Assembly (NCBI RefSeq): GCF_030345795.1
Contig: NZ_JAUALB010000001.1
Location: forward strand, 2,165,001-2,229,000
DNA: 64,000 nt
Direction: 5' to 3'
From: Micromonospora sp. WMMA1363
GTDB lineage: Bacteria; Actinomycetota; Actinomycetes; Mycobacteriales; Micromonosporaceae
The notes beneath the pieces were generated by a model. The model had not been told where the DNA came from. It saw nothing but the letters and a program-made list of their open reading frames with translations, and did no database searches. Positions 40,870 to 49,561 of this stretch are shown in pieces. A program made the position numbers and the translations under genes. Positions within the stretch are counted from its first letter, which is position 1. Every line of letters starts with the position of its first letter.

Positions 40870-42498
40870 CTAACGGTGTTTTCGGCGCGTACCCGGCTCG
40901 CGGAAGCCGCGTAGCAGGAGCAGCAGGACGAGTGCGGCGAGGGTTGCGCCGAGGCCGAGGCTGAGTTGGATGCCCTGGGTGAAGGCCTTGTCGGCGGCGG
41001 CCCGGATCGCGCTTTCCTGTGCTGGGTTGGGGGCGGTGATGGGTCGTCCCGGGCCGACCTCGGCGACGTAGGCGTGGGGGTTGGCCTCGTCGATGATCTG
41101 CTGGACGACGGCGGTCCGCTGGGCGGGGTTGGGGATGGCGGCGGTGAGGTCGGTGTTGAGGGTGCCGCCGATCCAGGTGACCAGTACGGTGCCGAGGACG
41201 GCGTAGCCGATGCTCGATCCGAGGCCCCGCTGCGTGTTCAGCATGCCCGAGGCCATCCCTGCCCGGTCCACCGGAACCGCGTTCATGGCCATACCCGTGA
41301 CCGGTGTGACGATGAGCGCGATGCCGCCGCCCGCCAGTGCCAGGCCCACGACCATCACGGCGACGCTGAAGGACACCCCGGCCAGGATGACGACCAGTCC
41401 GGTGAGGATAAGAAGTTGACCGGCGATGACGGGCCTACGGGGTCCGTGTCGGGCGGCGAGCCGACCGGCCACCGGGGCCATGATCATTTCCGTCGCGGCG
41501 AGTGACAGGAGCAGCAGGCCGGTGTCGAGCGGAGAGAACTGCCTGACGTTCTGGAGATACTGCGTGGTCACCAGCAGCATGCCGTAGATGCTGAAAAAAC
41601 AGAAAAAGATGGCCACGATCCCGAGCCGGTAGACGCGATGACCGAACAGCCGCAGGTCCATCATCGGCGAGGGTGTGTGCAGTTCACGGGCGATGAACCC
41701 CGCGAGTGCCAGGCCGAAAACGGCGAACAGGCCGAGGATCACCGGTGAGGTCCAGCCGAGTCGTTGACCCTCGATCACCGCGTACACGAGGGCGCCAACG
41801 GTGATCACGAACAGCGCCTGCCCCGGTGGGTCCAGACTGCTGCGGGTGGAGGTTTCGCGGGACTCGGCCACGAACCGCAGGCTCAGCCCGATGATCGAGA
41901 CGACCACCGGGATGTTGACGAGGAAGACCGCCCGCCAGCTGACGAGATCGGTGAGCACGCCCCCGACGGTCGGACCGAGCGCCAGGCCCATGGTTCCGAT
42001 GGCCGTCCAGAAGCCGATAGCGCGAACCCGCTGCCGCTGGTCGGGAAACGCCGCCGACACCAAAGCCAGCGAGGCGACGTTCATCACGGCGGCGGCCAGG
42101 CCCTGCGCGCCACGCGCCACCACCAGGATGTCGAGACTGGGCGTCAGCCCGCAGATCGCGGAGGTCAGGCCGAACATGGACACCGCGATCAGGTACAGCC
42201 GCCGCCGCCCGAACCGGTCGACGAGCGTCGCCCCCGCCATCACGATCACGGCCAGACCGAGGCTGTACGTGTCGACGACCCACTGAAGATCCGCCTCGCC
42301 CACCCCGAAGTGGGCCTGGATGTCCGGCAGCGCCACGTTCACGATCAGCACGTCCAGGAAGAGCATGAGCACGCCGAGCCCGGCAGCGACGATCGTCATC
42401 TTCTGTCTGACGGTCCATCCGGGCGCGCCCTCGTGTTCGGCTTCAGGCGTGTCTCCCACCAGCTCACCGTACTGACCGAATGTGGACTTCCGGCACAT
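40870..42498 (-). CDS. MFS drug:H+ antiporter, DHA2 (EmrB/QacA) family
   Basis: 542-residue, 14-helix efflux pump. Motif A appears as GATLVDRFGRRRLYLI after helix 2, motif C as WTAIGTMGLALGPTVGGVLTD, and LDVLIVNVALPDIQ in helix 1 is typical of DHA2. It probably exports a toxic or endogenous compound; the substrate is unknown and no regulator is adjacent. The ATG at 42498 is one of several possible starts; there is no clear ribosome binding site, and a GTG further inside (GDTPEAEHEG) is an alternative. The C-terminus is basic. Confidence 0.9.
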   Translation of the reverse strand: MCRKSTFGQYGELVGDTPEAEHEGAPGWTVRQKMTIVAAGLGVLMLFLDVLIVNVALPDIQAHFGVGEADLQWVVDTYSLGLAVIVMAGATLVDRFGRRRLYLIAVSMFGLTSAICGLTPSLDILVVARGAQGLAAAVMNVASLALVSAAFPDQRQRVRAIGFWTAIGTMGLALGPTVGGVLTDLVSWRAVFLVNIPVVVSIIGLSLRFVAESRETSTRSSLDPPGQALFVITVGALVYAVIEGQRLGWTSPVILGLFAVFGLALAGFIARELHTPSPMMDLRLFGHRVYRLGIVAIFFCFFSIYGMLLVTTQYLQNVRQFSPLDTGLLLLSLAATEMIMAPVAGRLAARHGPRRPVIAGQLLILTGLVVILAGVSFSVAVMVVGLALAGGGIALIVTPVTGMAMNAVPVDRAGMASGMLNTQRGLGSSIGYAVLGTVLVTWIGGTLNTDLTAAIPNPAQRTAVVQQIIDEANPHAYVAEVGPGRPITAPNPAQESAIRAAADKAFTQGIQLSLGLGATLAALVLLLLLRGFREPGTRRKHR

Positions 42499-42847
42499 CA
42501 GGCCGTTTTCTTCACGAACCGGCCCGAAGTCATTCGCTGATCGTGGCGGTGTACACGGTTGGCGGGTGGCGCACGGCGCGTCTGTCGTGGCGGTGGCCAG
42601 GGCGCGGTGGCGGTTGGGCTGGTTGGCGCCGCACTCCACACCGTGGCACCGCCGACAGGTCATCGGTCGAAAGGCGGGTGGCCAGCCCCCTGGGAGCCCT
42701 TCTCACGCCGGTGCGCGGCCCTGGTCAGCCTTGACAGGGACAGTCGCGGTGATGCCTCGACGGCACACCTTCATCGAGAACCTACGCCCCCCGGGCCGCG
42801 AGGCCACTTGGGACGAGGGCCACGTCGCCCGAGAACCTGCACCAGAC
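42499..42847. other. 349-bp gap between polA and the MFS gene
   Basis: It contains the MFS promoter region and the polA 3' flank. No conserved coding sequence, strong hairpin or repeat was seen. Confidence 0.5.
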
Positions 42848-45547
42848 TCAGTGATCCGCGCTGTTCCAGTCCCGCCCCTCGCCGATGGACACCTCGAGCG
42901 GCACCGACAGCGCGTACGCCCCACCCATTTCCCGCCGCACCAGCTCCTCCAGCGCATCCCGCTCGCCGGGGGCCACCTCGAAGACCAACTCGTCGTGCAC
43001 CTGGAGCAGCATCCGAGAGCGCAGCCCGGCGTCGCGCAGCGCCGGGTCGACGTGCAGCATCGCCACCTTGATGATGTCGGCGGCGGACCCCTGGATGGGG
43101 GCGTTGAGCGCCATCCGCTCGGCCATCTCCCGGCGCTGCCGGTTGTCGCTGACCAGGTCGGGCAGGTAGCGGCGGCGACCGAGAATGGTCGACGTGTAGC
43201 CGTCGTGGCGGGCGCGGGCCACCACCTCCTGGAGGTAGTCGCGTACCCCGCCGAACCCGGCGAAGTAGTCCTCCATCAGACCGCGCGACTCCTCGGCGGT
43301 GATGCCCAGCTGCTGGGACAGGCCGAAGGCGCTCAGCCCGTACGCCAGGCCGTAGTTCATCGCCTTGATCTTGCGCCGCTGGTCGGCGGTGACCGCGTCG
43401 ACCGGCACCTGGAACACCGACGAGGCGGTGGCCGCGTGGAAGTCACGGCCCGAGTTGAACGCCTCGATCAACGCGTCGTCCGACGACAGGTGGGCCATGA
43501 TCCGCATCTCGATCTGGCTGTAGTCGGCCGTGAGCAGGCATTCGTACCCCTCGCCGACCACGAAGGCCCGACGGATCCGCCGCCCCTCCTCGGTTCGGAT
43601 CGGGATGTTCTGCAGATTCGGCTCGGTGGACGAGAGTCGCCCGGTCGCCGCCACCGTCTGGTTGAAGGTGGTGTGGATGCGCCCGTCGTCGGAGACCGAC
43701 TTGAGCAGGCCGTCCACGGTGGTCTTCAGCTTGGCCACGTCGCGGTGGCGCAGCAGGTGCGCGAGCACCGGGTGCGGGGTCTGCGCGTAGAGCCACTGCA
43801 GGGCGTCGGCGTCGGTCGTGTAGCCAGTCTTGATCCGCTTGGTCTTCGGCAGGCCCAGCTCGCCGAAGAGGATCTCCTGAAGCTGCTTCGGCGAACCCAG
43901 GTTGAACTCCCGCCCCACCGCCTCGTACGCCCCCTGCGCGGCGGCCTTGACCTCGGCGGCGAAGTGCGCCTCCAGCTCCGACAGGTAGGCGGTGTCGGCG
44001 GCGATGCCGGTGCGCTCCATGGCCGCGAGGACCCGCATCAGCGGCAGCTCCACGCCGGCCATCAGCCGGGCGGACTGTTCCCCGTCCCGGGACAGCTCGG
44101 CGTCGATGGCGTCGGCCAGGTCGAGGGTGGCGCGGGCGCGGAGCATCAGGTTCTGCTCGGCCTCGCCGTCGTTGCCGAGGCCGTCGAAGGTGAGCTGGCC
44201 GGTGTCCGGCGTGTCGACCCGCAACTCGCGGTGCAGATAGCGCAGGGCCAGGTCGGTCAGGTCGTACGACCGTTGGTCCGGACGGGCCAGGTAGGCGGCG
44301 ATCTGAGTGTCGCGGGCGATGCCCGCAAGCTGCCAGCCGTGCGCCGCGGACGCGAGCACCGCCGGCTTGCTGTCGTGCAGCAGCTTGGGCCGGGTCTCGT
44401 CGGCCAGCCACGCGGCCAGCGTGCTCTCGTCGGCGGCGGCCAGCCGGGCTGGGTCGAACCAGGCCGCCGCCCCGGCGGCGGTGGCCAGCGCCATCCCGGT
44501 CACCGCGGCGGTGTGCCGCCGGCTCGGGCCGGTGTCCAGCGTGACGGCGACCCCGACCGGCGCACCGGCCAGCGCGTGGGTGCCCAGCCAGGCGGCGAGC
44601 GCGCCCGGCTCGGTGAGCACCTCACCGGTGAGGTCGAAACCGGCCTCGGCCTCCGGCTCGACCGCCTCCAGGTACTGGTACAGCCGATCGCGGAGGATAC
44701 GGAACTCCAGGGTGTCGAAGACCTGGTGCACCGCCTCCCGGTCCCACCCGGCCCAGCGGGCGTCCGCCGGTCCCAGCGGCAGCTCCAGGTCGGAAACCAG
44801 GAAGTTGATCTCGTAGTTGCGGATCACGTCGGCCAACCGCTCGCGCAGGCTGTCACCGGCCTTGCCCTTGATCTCGTCGGCCCGGGCGACGACCCCGTCC
44901 ACACCACCGTAGGTGGTGATCCACTTGGCGGCGGTCTTCGGCCCGACACCGGGAACGCCGGGCAGGTTGTCGCTGGTCTCGCCGACCAGCGCGGCGAGGT
45001 CCCGGTACCGCTGCGGGGGGACACCGTACTTCGCCTCGACCGCCGCCGGGTCCATCCGGGCCAGGTCGGAGACGCCCTTGCGCGGGTACAGCACGGTGAT
45101 CCCGTCGCCGACCAGCTGGAACGCGTCCCGGTCGCCGGTGGTGATCAGCACCTCCAGGCCCTGGTCGCGGGCCTGGCAGGCGAGTGTGGCGATGACGTCG
45201 TCGGCCTCGTAACCCTCCTTCTCCACCACCGGGACACGCAGCGCCGCGAGGACCTCCTTGACCAGGCTGACCTGGCCCTTGAAGTCGGTCGGGGTCTCAC
45301 TGCGGCCGGCCTTGTACTCCGCGTACAGCTCGGTGCGGAAGGAACGCCGGGACACGTCGAACGCCACCGCGATGTGCGTGGGCCGCTCGTCACGCAGCAC
45401 GTTGATCAACATTGAGGTGAAGCCGTAGACCGCGTTGGTCGGCTGGCCCGTCGTCGTGGAGAAGTTCTCCACCGGCAGGGCGAAGAACGCCCGGTAGGCC
45501 AGGGAGTGTCCGTCGACGAGGAGCAGGCGCGGCGTCGTAGCTGTCAC
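42848..45547 (-). CDS. polA: DNA polymerase I
   Basis: 899-residue PolI. The N-terminal 5'-3' exonuclease (LLLVDGHSLAYRAFFAL, GYEADDVIATLA, TGDRDAFQLV, GVPGVGPKTA) covers about 290 residues. The 3'-5' exonuclease domain is present, but the catalytic acidic motif is absent (VAVTLDTGPSRR), so proofreading is unlikely, as in mycobacteria. Polymerase motifs A (DYSQIEMRI), B (RRKIKAMNYGLAYGLS) and C (QVHDELVFEV) are intact. The GTG at 45547 follows a -10-like TAGAGT by 7 nt; the frame is open slightly upstream, to 45577. Confidence 0.97.
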   Translation of the reverse strand: MTATTPRLLLVDGHSLAYRAFFALPVENFSTTTGQPTNAVYGFTSMLINVLRDERPTHIAVAFDVSRRSFRTELYAEYKAGRSETPTDFKGQVSLVKEVLAALRVPVVEKEGYEADDVIATLACQARDQGLEVLITTGDRDAFQLVGDGITVLYPRKGVSDLARMDPAAVEAKYGVPPQRYRDLAALVGETSDNLPGVPGVGPKTAAKWITTYGGVDGVVARADEIKGKAGDSLRERLADVIRNYEINFLVSDLELPLGPADARWAGWDREAVHQVFDTLEFRILRDRLYQYLEAVEPEAEAGFDLTGEVLTEPGALAAWLGTHALAGAPVGVAVTLDTGPSRRHTAAVTGMALATAAGAAAWFDPARLAAADESTLAAWLADETRPKLLHDSKPAVLASAAHGWQLAGIARDTQIAAYLARPDQRSYDLTDLALRYLHRELRVDTPDTGQLTFDGLGNDGEAEQNLMLRARATLDLADAIDAELSRDGEQSARLMAGVELPLMRVLAAMERTGIAADTAYLSELEAHFAAEVKAAAQGAYEAVGREFNLGSPKQLQEILFGELGLPKTKRIKTGYTTDADALQWLYAQTPHPVLAHLLRHRDVAKLKTTVDGLLKSVSDDGRIHTTFNQTVAATGRLSSTEPNLQNIPIRTEEGRRIRRAFVVGEGYECLLTADYSQIEMRIMAHLSSDDALIEAFNSGRDFHAATASSVFQVPVDAVTADQRRKIKAMNYGLAYGLSAFGLSQQLGITAEESRGLMEDYFAGFGGVRDYLQEVVARARHDGYTSTILGRRRYLPDLVSDNRQRREMAERMALNAPIQGSAADIIKVAMLHVDPALRDAGLRSRMLLQVHDELVFEVAPGERDALEELVRREMGGAYALSVPLEVSIGEGRDWNSADH

Positions 45548-45554
45548 GCAGGCG

Positions 45555-45560
45555 ACTCTA
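45555..45560 (-). promoter_or_regulatory. -10-like box for leaderless polA
   Basis: On the minus strand TAGAGT, 7 nt, then the GTG at 45547; no ribosome binding site in between. Confidence 0.45.
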
Positions 45561-45845
45561 GTCCGTACGCCTGACAAGCTCCGCCCCGACGTGGCGGGCC
45601 CGCGGCCGACGGCCCGGCCGGCCCTCCCGGCGAAACCGCAGCCTGGCAGGAAGGTCGCCCGCCTCCCCGCGTGCTCCCATGTCTCGCGCCCGATGGGCTG
45701 CGGCCGTCAAGCGGTGCGGGTGAACCGTCGCCGTGACCGCTACCCTTGCGCACGCGACATGCGGTGGCGGCGCCCGCTCGGCGGCGGCCCGCACCGGACG
45801 CCGCCGCCGCGCACGTGGCAGGTTATCGGGCGGCGCTTGGCTGGC

Positions 45846-47015
45846 CTACCGTCTTCCGGTGGGTCGCCCGCTGACGCTCCGCCGCCGTGAAAACACGACG
45901 ATCATGACCACCACCGCGGCGGCGGCGGTGAGGCCGAGGCCGGCCAGCAACGCCGAGGGGCTCTTCCTGTCCTCTGGGCCGACGAGGCGGCCGGCGGAAA
46001 CGTCGGCAGGCAGGGTGAAGCCCCAGTCGAGCAGGGCTACCGCCTCTCCCATCCGGCCCAGCGGCTCGGTCTCGGCTCCGAGCAGGGTCACGGCGAGCCG
46101 TCGGCCGTCGCGTTCGGCCACGCCCACGTACGTCTCACGAGCCAGTGCGGTGAAGCCCGTCTTCCCGCCCAGGAAGCCCGTCTTCCCGCCCAGCATTCCC
46201 GGATAGCGGTCGAGCAACGTGTTGTTGTTGGTGATCTCGAAGGCAGGCTTTCCTCGTTGTGCCGGCACCGTCGCCACCCTGGTTTCTACGTAGCGCCGGA
46301 AGTCTTCTCGAGCGAAGGTAGCGCGGGCGATGAGCGCGAGGTCGTAGGCGCTGGTGTACTGGCCGGGAGCATCCAGGCCGGAGGGCGTCACCGCGTGGGT
46401 CTGGTTCGCACGCAGGCGCTGCGCTTCGTCGTTCATCGCGTCGACCCCGCCCTGCCGTCTGCCGTCGCCACCCACACGGGCCAGGACGTTGGCGGCGTCG
46501 TTGCCCGACACGAGGAGAACCCCCTGCCACAGATTCTCGATGGAATACCGGCCACCCTCGACTACCCCCATCAGCGAGCTGTCTGGATCGAGGTCGGCCA
46601 GGTCCTCGCGTTCGACCTCAACGACCTGTTGTGGATCGAGGTCCGGCATCAGGGCGGCTGCCAGGAGCAACTTCTGGACGCTGGCGGGCCTTCGACGCTC
46701 ATGAGGGGCGCATCCACCGAGAACCCCACCACCGTTGAGATCCGCCACCACCCAGGCGGTCGCGGTCACCGCCGGCGGCGTGGGCACATCGGGCGGAACA
46801 GCCAATCCTGCCGTTGCCAGCGCGTCGCCTCCGACTGTGCGCTCCGCGAGGTCCACGGGGGGCGGAGCCGGCGTGGCGGGCGGGGGCACCGGCGGCGCCA
46901 CCCTCGGGCACGGCACCTCCTGCGCGGCTGCCGTGCGCGTCGGCGGCACAACGGCCACGGCGGGCACCACCAATGCCACACCCAATGCCGTGGCCACGAT
47001 ACGAGAGGTGCTCAC
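45846..47015 (-). CDS. D-alanyl-D-alanine carboxypeptidase (PBP5 family) with doubled KTG motif
   Basis: 389-residue penicillin-binding protein that would trim the terminal D-Ala of peptidoglycan stem peptides. It has a signal peptide (residues 1-31), a Pro-rich segment, SVQK (112-115), SGN (170-172) and KTG. The KTG region is duplicated in tandem: LGGKTGF occurs at 275-281 and again at 282-288, because of an exact 21-bp repeat. A C-terminal membrane anchor (AGLGLTAAAAVVVMIVVF) and a basic tail end the protein, so the catalytic domain faces outward. Whether the enzyme is active with the extra seven residues cannot be told. Confidence 0.92.
   Translation of the reverse strand: MSTSRIVATALGVALVVPAVAVVPPTRTAAAQEVPCPRVAPPVPPPATPAPPPVDLAERTVGGDALATAGLAVPPDVPTPPAVTATAWVVADLNGGGVLGGCAPHERRRPASVQKLLLAAALMPDLDPQQVVEVEREDLADLDPDSSLMGVVEGGRYSIENLWQGVLLVSGNDAANVLARVGGDGRRQGGVDAMNDEAQRLRANQTHAVTPSGLDAPGQYTSAYDLALIARATFAREDFRRYVETRVATVPAQRGKPAFEITNNNTLLDRYPGMLGGKTGFLGGKTGFTALARETYVGVAERDGRRLAVTLLGAETEPLGRMGEAVALLDWGFTLPADVSAGRLVGPEDRKSPSALLAGLGLTAAAAVVVMIVVFSRRRSVSGRPTGRR
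46152..46193. repeat. perfect 21-bp tandem duplication inside the carboxypeptidase gene
   Basis: 46152-46172 and 46173-46193 are identical. The repeat keeps the frame and duplicates LGGKTGF, which contains the active-site KTG motif. Confidence 0.95.
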
Positions 47016-47609
47016 TTCCTGGACGATAGTCCTTGGGGCCTGGCGAGTAAGGATTTCAGGTCGGTTGGTGGCAGGCGAATCGGCGGGCCATCACGATGGC
47101 CACGGAACATGGTCGTCGTGGCGAGGCACGCCGACGGAGATGCGCCGGCTGGCATCGACGGCGACGTTGGTGGCGGTTGCCCACCCTGACGCACCGCCCG
47201 TCGCCTCTCGGCGGTGCGGGCAACCGGTCGTGGTACGACGCGGCCAGCCGCTGTGCGGCGACCGGGGTGGTCCCGCGTGATCGGCACGCTCGCGAGCCTG
47301 GGCGCGTCCAGCCTGGGTCGGACGTCACCGGTGTCTGGTTGATGCCTGGTTGACGTGTGATCCGGGACACGGCGATGACCAAATCGGCGAGGGTACAGGG
47401 GACGCCACACTGGGTAAACGACTTGGCTAAGGAAGCGCCCCGCCGAGGAGGGCGCGAGCCCCGACACGATGGTGGGCCGCCGGTCGTTGCCGCACCGCGC
47501 GCCCGGCGTTCGGGTTGTCGATGTTCTTCTCCCCGAGTCTGCGCCGGACGGCGCTCGCGCTGTGCCCCTCCCATCGGTCGTGGCGTCGACCCACCGAACG
47601 GAGCATCCC
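47016..47609. other. 594-bp divergent intergenic region
   Basis: It separates the carboxypeptidase (leftward) from the secreted protein (rightward). A short hairpin GCGCCC/GGGCGC is at 47435-47455. I compared the leader of 47610 with the ydaO-yuaA (c-di-AMP) riboswitch, common before actinobacterial cell-wall hydrolases, and did not find its conserved elements. No gene was recognised. Confidence 0.5.
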
Positions 47610-48194
47610 ATGAACACGATCTTCCGTCGTAGCGTCCTTGGTATCGCTTGTCTGGCCCTGAGCGCCGGTGTGGCCGCGGGTCCGTTGGCCACCCCCACCG
47701 GCACCTCCCCCGCCTCGACCGAGGCTGGCGTGGCCCAAGCCGGCAAGCCGGACATCGGCACGCTGATCCCGCACGGCACACAGGGTGAGCAGTCCCGCAT
47801 CGACCTGGGCGACGAACAGACCGCGAACACGAAGGCGGTCATCGCCGCGACCAAGAAGGCCGGCATGGACGAACGCGCCGCCGTGCTGGCGATCGCGACC
47901 GCCTTACAGGAGTCGAAGCTGAAGAACCAGGGTCACCTGGGTGAACACAACGACGAAGACTCGCAGGGTCTGTTCCAGCAACGTCCGTCCTCGGGTTGGG
48001 GCACGGTGGAGCAGATCACCGACCCGGAACACGCGACCACCGCGTTCCTCGAGGCACTGAAGCAGGTCGACGGTTGGGAGGACATGCCGCTGACCCAGGC
48101 CGCACAGAAGGTGCAAGAGTCGGCCCACCCCGACCGCTACGCGCAGTGGGAGACCCAGGCCGCCGACCTGGTCGCCGAGCACTGGAACAGCTGA
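47610..48194 (+). CDS. secreted lysozyme/transglycosylase-like protein
   Basis: 194-residue exported protein with a signal peptide (FRRSVLGIACLALSAGVAAG). The mature part has AVIAATKKAGMDERAAVLAIATALQESKLKN, with a glutamate placed like the SLT catalytic residue, then DEDSQGLFQQRPSSGWGT, which resembles the GLxQxxP region of transglycosylases, and AAQKVQESAHPDRYAQWETQAADLV. Proteins with this GLFQQRPSxGWG signature are abundant in actinomycetes, often with an M23 or NlpC domain; here it stands alone. Peptidoglycan hydrolysis is likely but unproven. GGAG is 7 nt before the ATG and a terminator follows. Confidence 0.82.
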   Translation: MNTIFRRSVLGIACLALSAGVAAGPLATPTGTSPASTEAGVAQAGKPDIGTLIPHGTQGEQSRIDLGDEQTANTKAVIAATKKAGMDERAAVLAIATALQESKLKNQGHLGEHNDEDSQGLFQQRPSSGWGTVEQITDPEHATTAFLEALKQVDGWEDMPLTQAAQKVQESAHPDRYAQWETQAADLVAEHWNS

Positions 48195-48260
48195 TCACCA
48201 CAGAACCGACCGCAGGGGAACGAGCCGTTGGCCGCGCACCCGCTGGCCCCGAAGTCGAGT

Positions 48261-48287
48261 AGCCGGGAGGGATCGCACCTCCCGGCT
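48261..48287 (+). terminator. 10-bp perfect hairpin after the secreted protein gene
   Basis: AGCCGGGAGG and CCTCCCGGCT flank the 7-nt loop gatcgca, 66 bp after the stop. Confidence 0.65.
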
Positions 48288-48295
48288 CGCACAGG

Positions 48296-48610
48296 CCCGG
48301 GCGCAACAGTCCCCGCCACCCGGTGGCTGGTCGGCTCGAAGGACAGCAGGTCCACCTCGAGATCGAGCGGGTCGGCCCGGTGGTGAGGCCCTTCCCTGCG
48401 CGGGCGGGTTCGATCTACGGCAGCCCGTCGATCGCCCGGGAGCGGGCCGGCCTCGACCGGGGCGAACCGCGGATCGACGCCCGCGTCGCCCGACAGGTCG
48501 GCTACGCCGTTGTGGGCCGGGACAGCGGCCAGCACACCGCCCGCCGTGCCGGCGCCGAGGATGGCCACGCCGTACTGTTCCGCCGCCTGTCTGGTGCCTG
48601 CAGCCTTCAT
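48296..48610 (-). pseudogene. decayed N-terminus of an FAD-dependent oxidoreductase (halogenase-like)
   Basis: An ATG at 48610 with a good GAAGGAG site 5 nt upstream opens a frame beginning KAAGTRQAAEQYGVAILGAG, continuing TAGGVLAAVPAHNGV and DPRFAPVEAG. This matches the FAD-binding GxGxxG start and the HPRFAxGE segment of tryptophan-halogenase-like oxidoreductases; DLLSFEPTSHRVAGT further on resembles the segment near residue 100 of those enzymes. Parts between are missing and the remaining ~400 residues are absent, so it is a remnant. The call rests on eye alignment. Confidence 0.45.
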
Positions 48611-48806
48611 CGCCGCTCCTTCGTGTGGATCCGCCCATCCACGCACCGGCCGGAGGTGCCGGTCGGGGGCACGCGGCACAGCCGAAGACCGGCCCGGTGG
48701 CGAGGTCGGTGGGGTGCGACAGGCCCCGAAGGGCAGGCCCGGCTCGACGCCGACCACAACCGAACGCGGACGCGTCACAGGCCGGCGCACCGGTCCCGGA
48801 CGGCGA

Positions 48807-48840
48807 GGACCGGCCGGTGGTCGTCGCCACCGGCCGGTCC
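48807..48840 (-). terminator. terminator of the liv operon
   Basis: A perfect 14-bp inverted repeat (GGACCGGCCGGTGG and its complement) with a 6-nt loop lies 10 bp after the livF stop. Confidence 0.8.
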
Positions 48841-48850
48841 GTCGCGCGGG

Positions 48851-49561
48851 TTAGGCCACGCCCAGGTACGCCTCCTTGACCGACGGGTCGTGCAGCAGGT
48901 CCTGACCGGTGCCCTCCTTGACGATCCGGCCGGTCTCCAACACGTACGCCCGGTGTGCACGGGAGAGCGCCTGCTGGGCGTTCTGCTCGACCAGCAGGAT
49001 GGTGGTGCCCTGCTGGTTGATCTCCGTGATGATGTCGAAGATCTGCTGGATGATCATCGGGGCGAGCCCCATCGACGGTTCGTCCAGCAACAGCAGCTTG
49101 GGCCGGCTCATCAGGGCCCGGCCTACCGCCAGCATCTGCTGCTCACCGCCGGAGAGCGTGCCGCCGTGCTGCTTGCGCCGCTCTCGCAGGCGTGGAAACA
49201 GCTCCAGCACCCGCTCCAGGTCGGCGGCGATCCCGGCGTGGTCGCGTCGGGTGTACGCGCCCATGTCCAGGTTCTCCAACACCGTCATACCGGGAAAGAT
49301 CTGCCGCCCCTCGGGCGACAGGCACAAGCCCCGGACCACCCGCAGGTCGGCCCGCAGCTTGCTGATGTCCTGCCCGTTGAAGACGATCCGGCCGCCGGAC
49401 AGCGACCGGGTGCCGGAAATGGCCCGCATGGTGGTGGTCTTGCCGGCGCCGTTGGCACCGATCAGCGCCACCACCTCACCCTCGTTCACGGTCAGGCTGA
49501 TGCCGTGCAGGGCCTCGATCCGGCCGTACGACACAGTGACATTGTCCAGCTCAAGCAGCAT
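48851..49561 (-). CDS. livF: branched-chain amino acid ABC transporter ATP-binding protein LivF
   Basis: 236-residue ABC ATPase, one of the two that drive uptake of Leu/Ile/Val-type substrates. Walker A GANGAGKT, Q-loop region LCLSPEGRQIFPGMTVLENL (specific to LivF), signature LSGGEQQ and Walker B LLLLDEPSMGLAP are intact. It is the last gene of livJHMGF and overlaps the livG stop by 11 bp. A strong terminator follows. Confidence 0.95.
   Translation of the reverse strand: MLLELDNVTVSYGRIEALHGISLTVNEGEVVALIGANGAGKTTTMRAISGTRSLSGGRIVFNGQDISKLRADLRVVRGLCLSPEGRQIFPGMTVLENLDMGAYTRRDHAGIAADLERVLELFPRLRERRKQHGGTLSGGEQQMLAVGRALMSRPKLLLLDEPSMGLAPMIIQQIFDIITEINQQGTTILLVEQNAQQALSRAHRAYVLETGRIVKEGTGQDLLHDPSVKEAYLGVA

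Noticed and set aside
40713..40964. 83-codon frame with a purine-rich upstream site after the secreted serine hydrolase
   Set aside because: It runs into the 3' end of the convergent MFS gene and has no recognised similarity; too weak to call.
42482..45415. 977-codon open frame antisense to polA
   Set aside because: Low-complexity Val/Gly/Arg/His composition typical of an antisense shadow; polA is complete on the other strand.
47357..47609. ydaO-yuaA (c-di-AMP) riboswitch before the secreted hydrolase-like gene
   Set aside because: Expected from context, but the conserved core elements could not be found.
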